Assembly: GCF_003970865.1 (NCBI RefSeq)
Contig: NZ_RXLZ01000008.1
Coordinates: forward strand, 40,271-104,270
Direction of reading: 5' to 3'
DNA: 64,000 nucleotides
Source of the DNA: Stenotrophomonas maltophilia
Lineage (GTDB): Bacteria; Pseudomonadota; Gammaproteobacteria; Xanthomonadales; Xanthomonadaceae
Made by a program: the position numbers and the translations under genes. This document shows, in pieces, positions 27,255 to 35,261 of the stretch. Positions within the stretch are counted from its first letter, which is position 1; each line of letters starts with the position of its first letter. Below the pieces are notes generated by a model. That model saw only the letters and a program-made list of their open reading frames with translations, did no database searches and was not told the origin of the DNA.

Positions 27255-28613
27255 ATGACTGACTTCATCGGATCGGTCTGGTGGATGATTGTCAGCCTCG
27301 GGCTGCTGGTCACGTTCCACGAGTTCGGGCATTACTCGGTCGGGCGCCTGTGCGGGGTCAAGATCCTGCGCTTCTCGGTCGGCTTCGGCCGGCCGCTGTG
27401 GTCGCGCCGCGACAAGCACGGTACCGAGTTCGCCATCGCCGCCATCCCGCTGGGCGGTTATGTGAAGTTCCTCGACGAACGCGAGGTTGAGGTTCACCCG
27501 CACGAGCGCGGCCAGGCCTTCAACCACAAGACCGTCTGGCAGCGCATCGCCATCGTCGCCGCCGGACCGATCGCCAATCTGCTGCTGTGCATCCTGCTGC
27601 TGTGGGCGATGTTCGTGATCGGCAAGCAGGACTATTCGCCGACCATCGGCCGTGTCAGCGGCATCGCGGCCAGCGCCGGCCTGACCAGCGGCGACCGCGT
27701 GCTGCGCGTGGACGAGCGCCCGGTGGTCACCCTCGGCGAGGCCAGCATGGCGCTGACCGCCGCAGCAATGGATCGCCGCGACGTGAAGCTGGAAGTGCTG
27801 GACCCGGCCGACCAGGTGCGCGTGCGCACCCTGCCGCTGTCGCAGCTGCCCCCCGGTTTCGATGAACGGCGCGTGCCGATCCTGGCCGGCCTGTACTGGC
27901 AGTCGTGGCTGCAGCCGGCGTTGGTCGAGTCGCTCACTGCGGACTCCGTGGTGACCGGGCAGCTGCAGCCCGGCGACCTGATCGTGGCGATCGACGGCCA
28001 GCGCATCGACGGCGCCGACCAGGTCATCGGCGAGATCCAGACGCTGGGCCGCGCTGGCGGCCCGGGCATGATCGAGGTCCTGCGGGGCGGTGAGCGCCTG
28101 GCGCTCGAAGTCACCCCGCGCAAGGGCCAGGACGCCAAGGGCGAGCCGATCTGGCAGATCGGCGTTCAGTTCCCGACCAAGTTCAGCCCGCCATACGACA
28201 CCCTGCTGCGCTACGGCCCGCTGGATGCGGTGACCGTGGCGGTGCGCGAAACAGGCCGCCTGGCGGCCGATTCGCTGGGCATGATGGGCCGCATCGTCAC
28301 CGGCAAAGCCTCGCTGCAGAACGTTTCCGGGCCAGTGACCATCGCCCGCGTGGCCAATGTTTCAGCCAAACGCGGCCTGGACTGGTTCCTGCAGTTCCTT
28401 GCCCTGCTGTCACTCAGCCTGTGCATCATCAACCTGTTGCCGATCCCGATCTTGGACGGCGGCCACCTGCTGTATTACCTTATCGAGTTGGTCAAGGGCA
28501 GCCCGCTGAGCGAGCGTGCCATCGCCGCCGGCCAGTACATCGGCCTGGCGTTGCTGGCCGGGCTGATGGGGTTGGCGTTCTACAACGACATCCTCGGCCT
28601 GGTCCCGCGATGA
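27255..28613 (+). CDS. rseP: RseP-type site-2 zinc protease
   Basis: An inner-membrane intramembrane protease that cuts anti-sigma factor RseA and old signal peptides. 452 residues. Zinc motif HEFGH at 22-26 in the first membrane segment; the third ligand is in LPIPILDGGHLLYYLIEL at about 393-410. Two PDZ domains lie between (about 115-290, for example ASAGLTSGDRVLRVDE and LQPGDLIVAIDGQRIDG). Its stop TGA lies at an ATGA with an ATG in the bamA frame, so RseP and BamA production are probably linked. Confidence 0.96.
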   Translation: MTDFIGSVWWMIVSLGLLVTFHEFGHYSVGRLCGVKILRFSVGFGRPLWSRRDKHGTEFAIAAIPLGGYVKFLDEREVEVHPHERGQAFNHKTVWQRIAIVAAGPIANLLLCILLLWAMFVIGKQDYSPTIGRVSGIAASAGLTSGDRVLRVDERPVVTLGEASMALTAAAMDRRDVKLEVLDPADQVRVRTLPLSQLPPGFDERRVPILAGLYWQSWLQPALVESLTADSVVTGQLQPGDLIVAIDGQRIDGADQVIGEIQTLGRAGGPGMIEVLRGGERLALEVTPRKGQDAKGEPIWQIGVQFPTKFSPPYDTLLRYGPLDAVTVAVRETGRLAADSLGMMGRIVTGKASLQNVSGPVTIARVANVSAKRGLDWFLQFLALLSLSLCIINLLPIPILDGGHLLYYLIELVKGSPLSERAIAAGQYIGLALLAGLMGLAFYNDILGLVPR

Positions 28614-28687
28614 ACTTTTCCACGTTGTTGCCGTCTACAGCGTCGGCATCCCGCACCAATGAAATCGACCTTCCTACCGGACGTGAC

Positions 28688-31051
28688 ATGACGCGACTCC
28701 CCAATCGCCGCCTGCTGGCCCTCGCCCTCGCCGCCGTCACCGGCGCTCCCGCCCTGGCCCAGGCAGCCGAGCCCTTCACTGTCAGCGACATCCGCGTGGA
28801 TGGCCTGCAGCGCATCAGCTCGGGCACGGTATTCACCTACCTGCCGGTGGAGCGTGGCGAGACGGTCACCGACAACAAGGTCGGCGAGACCATCCGCGCC
28901 CTGTACAAGACCGGCTTCTTCGAAGATGTGCAGCTGGACCGCCAGGGCAGCATCCTGGTGGTGACCGTCAAGGAACGCCCGGCGATCAACAAGCTGACCG
29001 TGACCGGCAACAAGGACATCAAGTCCGAGCAGCTGCTCAAGGGCCTGTCCGACATCGGCCTGACCGAGGGCGGCACGTTCGATCGCCTGAGCCTGGACCG
29101 CGTGACCCAGGAACTGCGCCGCCAGTACAACGACCGCGGCAAGTACAACGTCGAGATCACCCCGACGGTGAGCCCGCTGGACCGCAACCGCGTGGACATC
29201 GCGATCGCCATCAAGGAAGGCAAGGCGGCCAAGATCCGTCACGTCAACCTGGTCGGCACCGAGAAGTTCGAGAGCAAGGACATCCTGGAGACCTGGGAGT
29301 CCAAGGAGCACAACTGGGCGTCGTGGTACCGCCGTGACGACCAGTACTCCAAGGAAAAGCTGTCCGGCGACCTGGAAAAGCTCAATTCCTGGTACCTCGA
29401 CCGCGGCTATGTCGACTTCAGCATTGATTCGACCCAGGTGTCGATCAGCCCCGACAAGCGCGACATGTTCCTCACCGCCGGCGTGACCGAAGGTGCGCAG
29501 TACAAGATCTCCGAGATCAAGGTCAGCGGCGACACGATCCTCCCGCAGGAGGACGTCGAGCGCATGGTGATCCAGAAGTCCGGCGACACGTTCTCGCGTG
29601 CGCTGCTGGAATTCAGCTCGGACACCATCACCAACTCGCTGTCCAACATCGGCTACGCGTTCGCCAAGGTGAACCCGATCCCGACCACCAACCGCCCCGA
29701 GCAGACCGTGGCGATCAACATGCAGGTCGTGCCCGGCCCGCGCGTGTCGGTGCGTCGCATCCTGTTCCGTGGCAACACGCGTACATCCGACGAAGTGATG
29801 CGTCGCGAAATGCGCCAGTTCGAGAACAGCTGGTACTCGCAGGCCGCGATCGACCGTTCCAAGATCCGCCTGCAGCGCCTGGGCTACTTCGAGTCGGTGG
29901 ACGTGGAAACCCCGGCCGTCAGCGGCAGCAACGACCAGGTCGACGTCGTCTACAACGTCAAGGAAACCACGTCCGGCAGCTTCGTGTTCGGCCTGGGCTA
30001 CTCGCAGTCCTACGGCATGACCACCTCGGTGCAGCTGTCGCAGAACAACTTCCTCGGCGGCGGCAACCGCGTGTCGGTCGAAGCCTCGCGCAGCAGCTAC
30101 CTGCAGCGCTACGGCTTCAGCTACACCAACCCGTACTTCACCGATGACGGCGTGTCGCTGGGCTACAACCTGTCCTGGCGCGAGCTGGACTACTCCGACT
30201 TCAACACCGCGCAGTACAACAGCACCAATGGTTCGGCGCAGGTGGTGTTCGGCGTGCCGATCACCGAGACCGATACCGTCTCGCTGATGTTCGGCATCGA
30301 CAGCAACCAGATCACCACCTACCCTCGTTCGACTCCGCAGTCGATCATCGACTACATCAATGTACTGGGCAGCAAGACCTTCCACGCCTGGCGCACGGAA
30401 CTGGGCTGGGCGCGTGACTCGCGCAACGACTATTTCATGCCGACCCGCGGTACCTACCAGCGCGTTGGCCTGGAAACCACACTGCCGGGCTCGACCATCG
30501 AGTACTACAAGCTGAACTACCAGATCAGCAAGTATTGGCCGATCATGCCGTCGCTGGTGATCAACACCCGTGCCGAAATCGGCTACGGCGACAGCTACGG
30601 CAGCGACAAGACCGCAGTGGTGCCGGACGTGGACGGCAACCTGCGCTCGGTCACTGCCAAGGGCCTGCCGTTCTACGAGAACTTCTATGCCGGTGGTACC
30701 AACTCGGTGCGCGGCTTCGAGGACAACACCCTTGGTCCGCGTGAAGTCACCTCCGGTTATCCGGAAGGCCAGCCGCTGGGTGGTTCGCTGAAGACCGTTG
30801 GTTCGGTCGAAGCCTACTTCCCGCGCCTGTTCGACAGCCCGTCGGCACGCGTGTCGGCCTTCGTCGACTTCGGTAACGTCTATACCGGCGTGGACAATTT
30901 CAAGGCCAACGAACTGCGCGTTTCCACCGGTGTGGCCCTGCTGTGGCGCGCCCCTGTCGGCCCGATCTCGATCAGCTATGCCTTCCCGCTCAAGAAGGAA
31001 GACGGCGACAAGATCGAGCGTCTGCAATTTACCTTCGGCGGTCAGTTCTAA
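28688..31051 (+). CDS. bamA: Outer-membrane assembly factor BamA
   Basis: The core of the BAM complex that folds beta-barrels into the outer membrane. From the Met at 28688 it has 787 residues with a clear signal peptide (RRLLALALAAVTGAPALAQA). Five POTRA domains run to about 420. The barrel carries the VRGF lock motif (TNSVRGFEDN) and ends in FTFGGQF with the terminal Phe needed for recognition. An ATG at 28610 overlapping the rseP stop is also in frame; it would add 26 non-signal residues. The last codons form one arm of a 39-base quasi-palindrome. Confidence 0.95.
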   Translation: MTRLPNRRLLALALAAVTGAPALAQAAEPFTVSDIRVDGLQRISSGTVFTYLPVERGETVTDNKVGETIRALYKTGFFEDVQLDRQGSILVVTVKERPAINKLTVTGNKDIKSEQLLKGLSDIGLTEGGTFDRLSLDRVTQELRRQYNDRGKYNVEITPTVSPLDRNRVDIAIAIKEGKAAKIRHVNLVGTEKFESKDILETWESKEHNWASWYRRDDQYSKEKLSGDLEKLNSWYLDRGYVDFSIDSTQVSISPDKRDMFLTAGVTEGAQYKISEIKVSGDTILPQEDVERMVIQKSGDTFSRALLEFSSDTITNSLSNIGYAFAKVNPIPTTNRPEQTVAINMQVVPGPRVSVRRILFRGNTRTSDEVMRREMRQFENSWYSQAAIDRSKIRLQRLGYFESVDVETPAVSGSNDQVDVVYNVKETTSGSFVFGLGYSQSYGMTTSVQLSQNNFLGGGNRVSVEASRSSYLQRYGFSYTNPYFTDDGVSLGYNLSWRELDYSDFNTAQYNSTNGSAQVVFGVPITETDTVSLMFGIDSNQITTYPRSTPQSIIDYINVLGSKTFHAWRTELGWARDSRNDYFMPTRGTYQRVGLETTLPGSTIEYYKLNYQISKYWPIMPSLVINTRAEIGYGDSYGSDKTAVVPDVDGNLRSVTAKGLPFYENFYAGGTNSVRGFEDNTLGPREVTSGYPEGQPLGGSLKTVGSVEAYFPRLFDSPSARVSAFVDFGNVYTGVDNFKANELRVSTGVALLWRAPVGPISISYAFPLKKEDGDKIERLQFTFGGQF

Positions 31052-31069
31052 GAACTGACCACCGAAGGT
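31031..31069. repeat. Quasi-palindrome across the bamA stop codon
   Basis: Arms 31031-31049 and 31051-31069 are reverse complements over 19 bases with one mismatch (31039/31061) and a single central base. The bamA stop TAA lies at the centre. No U run follows, so it is not a plain terminator; it could protect the mRNA 3' end. Confidence 0.75.
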
Positions 31070-31178
31070 GCGCCGCGGCTTGCTGCGCAAGCAGCGGGTC
31101 CCGACCTACCCCCTATCCCCCGCGCCGTTGGCGCGCCCCCTTAACAAAGGGGGGCTCTCCACCAGACGGGGTGCGAAG

Positions 31179-31207
31179 CGCCGGGCTCTGCCCGGCGTTT
31201 TCGTTTG
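31179..31207 (+). terminator. Intrinsic terminator downstream of bamA
   Basis: CGCCGGG (31179-31185), loop CTCTG, CCCGGCG (31191-31197), then TTTTCGTTT. It probably ends the frr-bamA operon. Confidence 0.8.
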
Positions 31208-31301
31208 GCCCGGATGCTGGAAGCACCCGCTCTGCTCTTGATCTTTTCTGTTTTTCCGTGGCTGGCACTCGCGCCACACCGCCGGAGGTCGGACGGGGTG
31301 G

Positions 31302-31371
31302 GGCTGCGGGGGTGTGAGCCGCATGGGCCCGAGGCATGCCTCGGGCCCATGCGGCTCACGCCCCCGCAGCC
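31302..31371. repeat. 70-bp palindromic element
   Basis: The inner 46 bp (31314-31359) are a perfect palindrome with CATG at the centre. The stem continues outward 12 more bases with one T/G wobble (31302-31313 with 31360-31371). A weaker match (GGGGTGG/CCACCCC) lies just beyond. No transposase is nearby. Confidence 0.8.
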
Positions 31372-31434
31372 GGACCCACCCCGCCTTCGACAAATTTCTG
31401 CAATCTGCCGGGGAGTCGTTCTGCGCTGCTGTTG

Positions 31435-31483
31435 GTAGGTGTCGACCTTGGTCGACACGGTAGATCCACGCCATGCGTGGATG
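31435..31483. repeat. Two tandem GTAG-type hairpins
   Basis: GTAG with GTGTCGACCTTGGTCGACAC, immediately followed by GTAGATCCACGCCATGCGTGGATG. Same families as the copies at 18.0, 44.8, 51.9 and 56.0 kb. Confidence 0.8.
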
Positions 31484-31546
31484 GAGCGTTCATGGTAAGG
31501 CCGATGCTCCGCTCTTTTCGTTTGGGATTGCCGCTAGGCTGTGGTC

Positions 31547-32314
31547 ATGAAGATCACTTCCATTCCATTGGACAAGGCCGTTGTGGACGGCCCCATCGAT
31601 GCCTTCAGCCATGCGTTGCTGGGCGATTCGCCCACGCTGGATGAGGTGCTGGAATACCTGGCCTCACAGCACGCGGCTGATCCCCGGTATCGCTATCTGT
31701 GCACGCTCGACGATGCCGGCCAGTGCCGCTACACCAGCATGCACGCGTCCGATGACGAACGCATCGCGCTGTACGAGGACGAAGACCCGGCGACGCCGGA
31801 AGATGCGTTGGCGGCACGTGAGCGGTTGCTGGCGCACGTCGTCGCGCAGCTCGAGCATTCCACGCATCGGCTGCAGTGGACAGCGCTGGCGGGCACGTTG
31901 ATGTGCAGCGACGAGGACATCGAGGCGCTGGTCGCCGCCAATGCGAAGCCAGATCTGATCGTCGATGCCGTGGTCTGCGTGCAGCAGGTGCCGGTGGACC
32001 GCGATGACCTCCTGATCGCCGCCCTGCCCAACGGTTACTTCAGCGCGGACTGGGACCTCTTCCAGAACCACGCCCTGATACTGCATCTGCAGGAGCGTTA
32101 CGACTACCACCTGTTCGGGCTTGGCGCATCGTGGCTCGGCTTCGAGCGCGACAGCGTACCGTCGCCTGCACAGGCGAACGCGTTGGTCGCTGACCTGCAG
32201 CGTGTCTACGCTGCAGGAACGGACGTCACCTGGTCACAACTGGCCACAACGCTGGCCACCCGCACCACGTTGCTGCTGGGTTACACCGAAGACTTCAGCG
32301 AACAGCTGCCCTGA
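31547..32314 (+). CDS. Uncharacterised acidic protein
   Basis: A 255-residue, acidic, soluble protein, not recognised. It has no signal peptide or membrane segment. Sequence features: many Asp/Glu and Leu (TLDEVLEYLASQHAADPRYRYLC, DDERIALYEDEDPATPEDALAARERLL) and a Trp/Phe-rich stretch GYFSADWDLFQNHALILHLQERYDYHLFGLGASWLGF. The ATG at 31547 was chosen over the GTG two codons upstream. It stands alone between repeats and panE; GC and codon use match the neighbours. No function is proposed. Confidence 0.7.
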   Translation: MKITSIPLDKAVVDGPIDAFSHALLGDSPTLDEVLEYLASQHAADPRYRYLCTLDDAGQCRYTSMHASDDERIALYEDEDPATPEDALAARERLLAHVVAQLEHSTHRLQWTALAGTLMCSDEDIEALVAANAKPDLIVDAVVCVQQVPVDRDDLLIAALPNGYFSADWDLFQNHALILHLQERYDYHLFGLGASWLGFERDSVPSPAQANALVADLQRVYAAGTDVTWSQLATTLATRTTLLLGYTEDFSEQLP

Positions 32315-32502
32315 GCACTGTTCCAATCGAGCGAGCACAGCGAGCGACCCGCTTCCGCTCTTGATCTGCTTCCCGTAGTTGCCGCGCCCGGCCAACCCCG
32401 ATGAACAGTGCTTTCCGCGAACCACCACGAGGGGCTCCGCCGTTGGCCGCAATCTCCGGCACAATCACACATATCATTTCTCCAGAAAACGGTGAACGTG
32501 CA

Positions 32503-33441
32503 ATGCGCATCCTGATTCTTGGCGCCGGCGGTACCGGCGGTTACTTCGGTGGTCGCCTGGCCCAGGCCGGCGTCGACGTGACCTTCCTCGTACGCCCCGC
32601 GCGCGCCGCCCAGCTGGACCGCGATGGCCTGGTCATCCGCAGCCCGCTCGGCGATGCCAGCTTCCCGGTGCAGCACGTCACCGCCGATGCGCTACCCGCA
32701 TTGGCCGCGCAGAAGCCGTTCGATCTGGTCATCCTCAGCTGCAAGGCCTACGACCTCGACAGCTCGCTCGACGCAATTGCTCCAGCCGTGGACGCAAACA
32801 CCACCGTGCTGCCGATCCTCAACGGCCTGCACCACTACAACGCGCTGGACCTGCGCTTCGGCCGCGACGCGGTGCTCGGTGGCCTGTGCTTCATCAGCGC
32901 CACCAAGGCGCCCGATGGCGCCGTGCTGCATCTGGGCAAGCCAGCCAAGCTCACCTTCGGCGAGCGCGATGGCGGCGCGGCGTCAACGCGTGTACGTGCC
33001 TTCGCCGCCGCCTGCGCACAGGCCAATCTTGATCACCTGGCGAGCGAACACATCGGCCAGGAACAGTGGATCAAGTACACCTTCCTGACCGCGCTGGCCG
33101 CCGCTACCTGCCTGCTGCGTGCGGATATCGGCACCATCGTCGCCACCGATGATGGCGAGGCGATCGTGCGCGGCCTGTACGACGAATGCCTGGCCGTGGC
33201 CGAAGCTGCCAGTGAGCCGATTCCCGATGCCGCGCAGGACACCGCACGCGGCACCCTCACCCAGGCCGGCTCGGCGTTGAAGGCATCGATGCTGCGCGAT
33301 CTGGAAGCCGGCCAGCAGGTGGAGGCCGAACAGATTGTCGGCGACATGCTCGCGCGTGCACGCAAGGCCGACCAGGAAGCTCTGCTGCTGCAGGTCGCCT
33401 ACAGCAGCCTGCAGGCCTACCAGGCACTGCGCGGCGCGTGA
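32503..33441 (+). CDS. panE: 2-dehydropantoate 2-reductase (ketopantoate reductase family)
   Basis: Reduces ketopantoate to pantoate with NADPH in pantothenate/CoA synthesis, if it is the true PanE. 312 residues. The N-terminal Rossmann motif ILGAGGTGGYFGGRLAQAG starts at residue 4. ILSCKAYDLD and LPILNGLHHY follow, and the C-terminal domain contains QEQWIKYTFLTALAAATCLLR with the expected catalytic Lys. The ATG at 32503 matches the family start; the frame is open to 32401 without a family match. It overlaps the next gene by GTGA. Several paralogs of this family have other substrates, so the exact reaction is moderately sure. Confidence 0.85.
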   Translation: MRILILGAGGTGGYFGGRLAQAGVDVTFLVRPARAAQLDRDGLVIRSPLGDASFPVQHVTADALPALAAQKPFDLVILSCKAYDLDSSLDAIAPAVDANTTVLPILNGLHHYNALDLRFGRDAVLGGLCFISATKAPDGAVLHLGKPAKLTFGERDGGAASTRVRAFAAACAQANLDHLASEHIGQEQWIKYTFLTALAAATCLLRADIGTIVATDDGEAIVRGLYDECLAVAEAASEPIPDAAQDTARGTLTQAGSALKASMLRDLEAGQQVEAEQIVGDMLARARKADQEALLLQVAYSSLQAYQALRGA

Positions 33442-34322
33442 GCCTCCCGTTGCAGGCCAGCGCGCTGCCTATGCGGGTGCTGATCCTCGGTATGGGCTGG
33501 AGCGGATGCGTGCTGGCCATGCATCTGCAGGCACGGGGCGTGCACGTCGTCGGGACGGTGCGTGACCCCTCGTCGGCGCCGGACGATGGCCTGCTGCGGC
33601 ATCAGCTGTGCGCCGACGCGCCACCGTCGTCAGCCCTGCTCGATGAGATCGCGCAGGCCGAGGCCGTGCTGTGCAGCGTGCCGCCAGATGCCGAGGGCGA
33701 CCCGGCACTACGTCTGCTGCTGCCGGCACTGCAGGACAGCCCGGCACTGCGCTGGGTGGGCTGTCTGTCGTCCACGTCGGTGTATGCCGACCGGGCCGGC
33801 GGCTGGGTTGACGAGCGCAGCGCAGCCGATGCCACTGAAGCAGCCGGCGTGCAGCGCCTGCGTGCCGAAGCGCAATGGCGTGCGCTTGCAGAGGATCGTG
33901 GCATCGCCTCGGCGGTGTTCCGCCTGCCCGGCCTGTATGGTCCTGGCCGCAACGCCCTGCTGCAGTTGACCGAGGGCCGTGCACGCCACGTGATTCGCCC
34001 CGGGCTGGTGTTCAATCGACTGCACGTGCAGGACCTGGCGGCGGTCATCATCGCCGGGATGCAGCGACTCACCGCACAAGGGTTGTACCTGCCCAGTGAC
34101 GACGAGCCGGCATCGCCACAGGATGTGCTGGCCTTCGCCGCGCAGCTGGGCGGGTTTGCGATGCCGCCGGCCCTGGCCTGGGACGATCCGGCACTGAGCC
34201 CGACGCTGCGGCGCTTCTACGAGAGCAACAAGCGCATCGACAGTCGTGGCACGCGTGAAGCGCTGGCGTGGCAGCCGCGCTTCCCCAGTTACCGTGAGGG
34301 CCTGCGCGACCTGCTCCGGTAG
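33438..34322 (+). CDS. SDR/NAD(P)-binding epimerase-like protein (YeeZ-like)
   Basis: A 294-residue extended short-chain dehydrogenase-like protein. The Rossmann motif MRVLILGMGWSGCVLAMHLQARG starts at about residue 12. SSTSVYADRAGGWVDE resembles the active-site Ser/Tyr region, and FRLPGLYGPGRN is the NAD-epimerase signature. The GTG at 33438 overlaps the panE stop by 4 bases, so the two are probably cotranslated; an in-frame Met at residue 12 is an alternative start. The TAG stop is part of a GTAG repeat. Substrate unknown. Confidence 0.8.
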   Translation: MSLPLQASALPMRVLILGMGWSGCVLAMHLQARGVHVVGTVRDPSSAPDDGLLRHQLCADAPPSSALLDEIAQAEAVLCSVPPDAEGDPALRLLLPALQDSPALRWVGCLSSTSVYADRAGGWVDERSAADATEAAGVQRLRAEAQWRALAEDRGIASAVFRLPGLYGPGRNALLQLTEGRARHVIRPGLVFNRLHVQDLAAVIIAGMQRLTAQGLYLPSDDEPASPQDVLAFAAQLGGFAMPPALAWDDPALSPTLRRFYESNKRIDSRGTREALAWQPRFPSYREGLRDLLR

Positions 34323-34394
34323 TGCCGGCCGCTGGCCGGCAATCGCGCGCTGATTGCGGCGTTCATGCTGTTGCCGGCCAGCGGCCGGCACTAC
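34319..34394. repeat. SMAG-type GTAG repeat pair, head-to-head
   Basis: GTAGTGCCGGCCGCTGGCCGGC and its inverted partner ending GGCACTAC, about 30 bases apart. The first GTAG gives the stop codon of the SDR gene. It lies between convergent genes (SDR and tatD). Confidence 0.88.
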
Positions 34395-34396
34395 CA

Positions 34397-35200
34397 TCAA
34401 CCCGCGTCGGGCAGGCGGAAGAACGTACGCGTCGCCGCAGTCGCATTGGCCGCCGTCACTGCCACGTCCTCGCCGCGATCGCGCGCCAGTTCTTCCACGA
34501 TGTGCGAAAGGAACATCGGTTCGTTGCGGCGGTCCTTCGGCATCGGCTTCAGCGTGCGTGGCAGCAGGTAGGGCGCATCGGTCTCGATCATCAGGCGGTT
34601 GGCCGGGATGTTCTTCACCAGTTCGCGCAGGTGCGCGCCGCGGCGCTCGTCACACAGCCAGCCGGTGATGCCGATGTACCAGTCCTGGTCCAGGTAATCG
34701 AACAGCTCATCGCGTTCACCGGTGAAGCAATGCACCACCGCCGGGCCGATGCGTCCTTCGAAGTTCTTCATCTGCGCCATGAAATCGGCATGCGCATCGC
34801 GCTGGTGCAGGAACAACGGCTTGCCATTGTCTGCGGCCAGCTGCAGCTGGCGCTCGAACGCACGGTGCTGGGCCGGGCGCGGCGAGAAGTCACGGAAGTA
34901 GTCCAGCCCGCACTCGCCCACCGCCACCACTTCCGGGTGGGCATGCAGCGCGCGCATCTCGGCATCGCATTCCTCGGTGTATTCCACCGCGTGGTGCGGG
35001 TGCACGCCGGCGGTGGCATACAGGAAGCCGGGGTGCTGCTGAGCCAGCTGCACGGCCAGCGGCGAGTGCTCGCGGCTGGCACCGGTGATGACCATCTGCA
35101 CCACGCCGGCCTGCCGTGCGCGGTCGAGGACGGCATCACGGTCGCGGTCGAAGGAGTCGTGGGTCAGGTTGGCGCCGATATCGATCAGATGCATGGTCAT
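34397..35200 (-). CDS. tatD: TatD-family metal-dependent hydrolase/DNase
   Basis: A TIM-barrel nuclease; E. coli TatD is a 3'-5' exonuclease acting on damaged DNA. 267 residues. Close to E. coli TatD in pattern: DIGANLTHDSFDRDRD, TAGVHPHH, EVVAVGECGLDYFRDFSPR, PLFLHQRDAH, VVHCFTGERDE, YIGITGWLCDERRG, MIETDAPYLLPRTL, RRNEP. Metal ligands His/Glu/His/Asp are in place. Start 35200 (MTMHLID) or 35194 are both possible; no clear ribosome site. It is divergent from hrpB, 61 bases apart. Confidence 0.92.
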   Translation of the reverse strand: MTMHLIDIGANLTHDSFDRDRDAVLDRARQAGVVQMVITGASREHSPLAVQLAQQHPGFLYATAGVHPHHAVEYTEECDAEMRALHAHPEVVAVGECGLDYFRDFSPRPAQHRAFERQLQLAADNGKPLFLHQRDAHADFMAQMKNFEGRIGPAVVHCFTGERDELFDYLDQDWYIGITGWLCDERRGAHLRELVKNIPANRLMIETDAPYLLPRTLKPMPKDRRNEPMFLSHIVEELARDRGEDVAVTAANATAATRTFFRLPDAG

Positions 35201-35261
35201 CGCGGGGGAAAAGTGCCCGCGCATTGTACCTGCGCCCGCCGCGGCCCCTTATCCTTTGCAC

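Larger units (their letters stand above)
31052..31546. other. Non-coding gap after bamA (495 bp)
   Basis: No credible gene is seen. In order it holds the bamA quasi-palindrome, an intrinsic terminator (31179-31207), a 70-bp palindromic element (31302-31371) and a GTAG-type repeat pair (31435-31483). ORFs here are GC-driven and have no start signals. Confidence 0.7.

Noticed and set aside
28610..28687. BamA start at the ATG overlapping the rseP stop
   Set aside because: It would place 26 polar residues before the signal peptide. The Met at 28688 gives a normal signal peptide, though coupling to the upstream ATG cannot be excluded.
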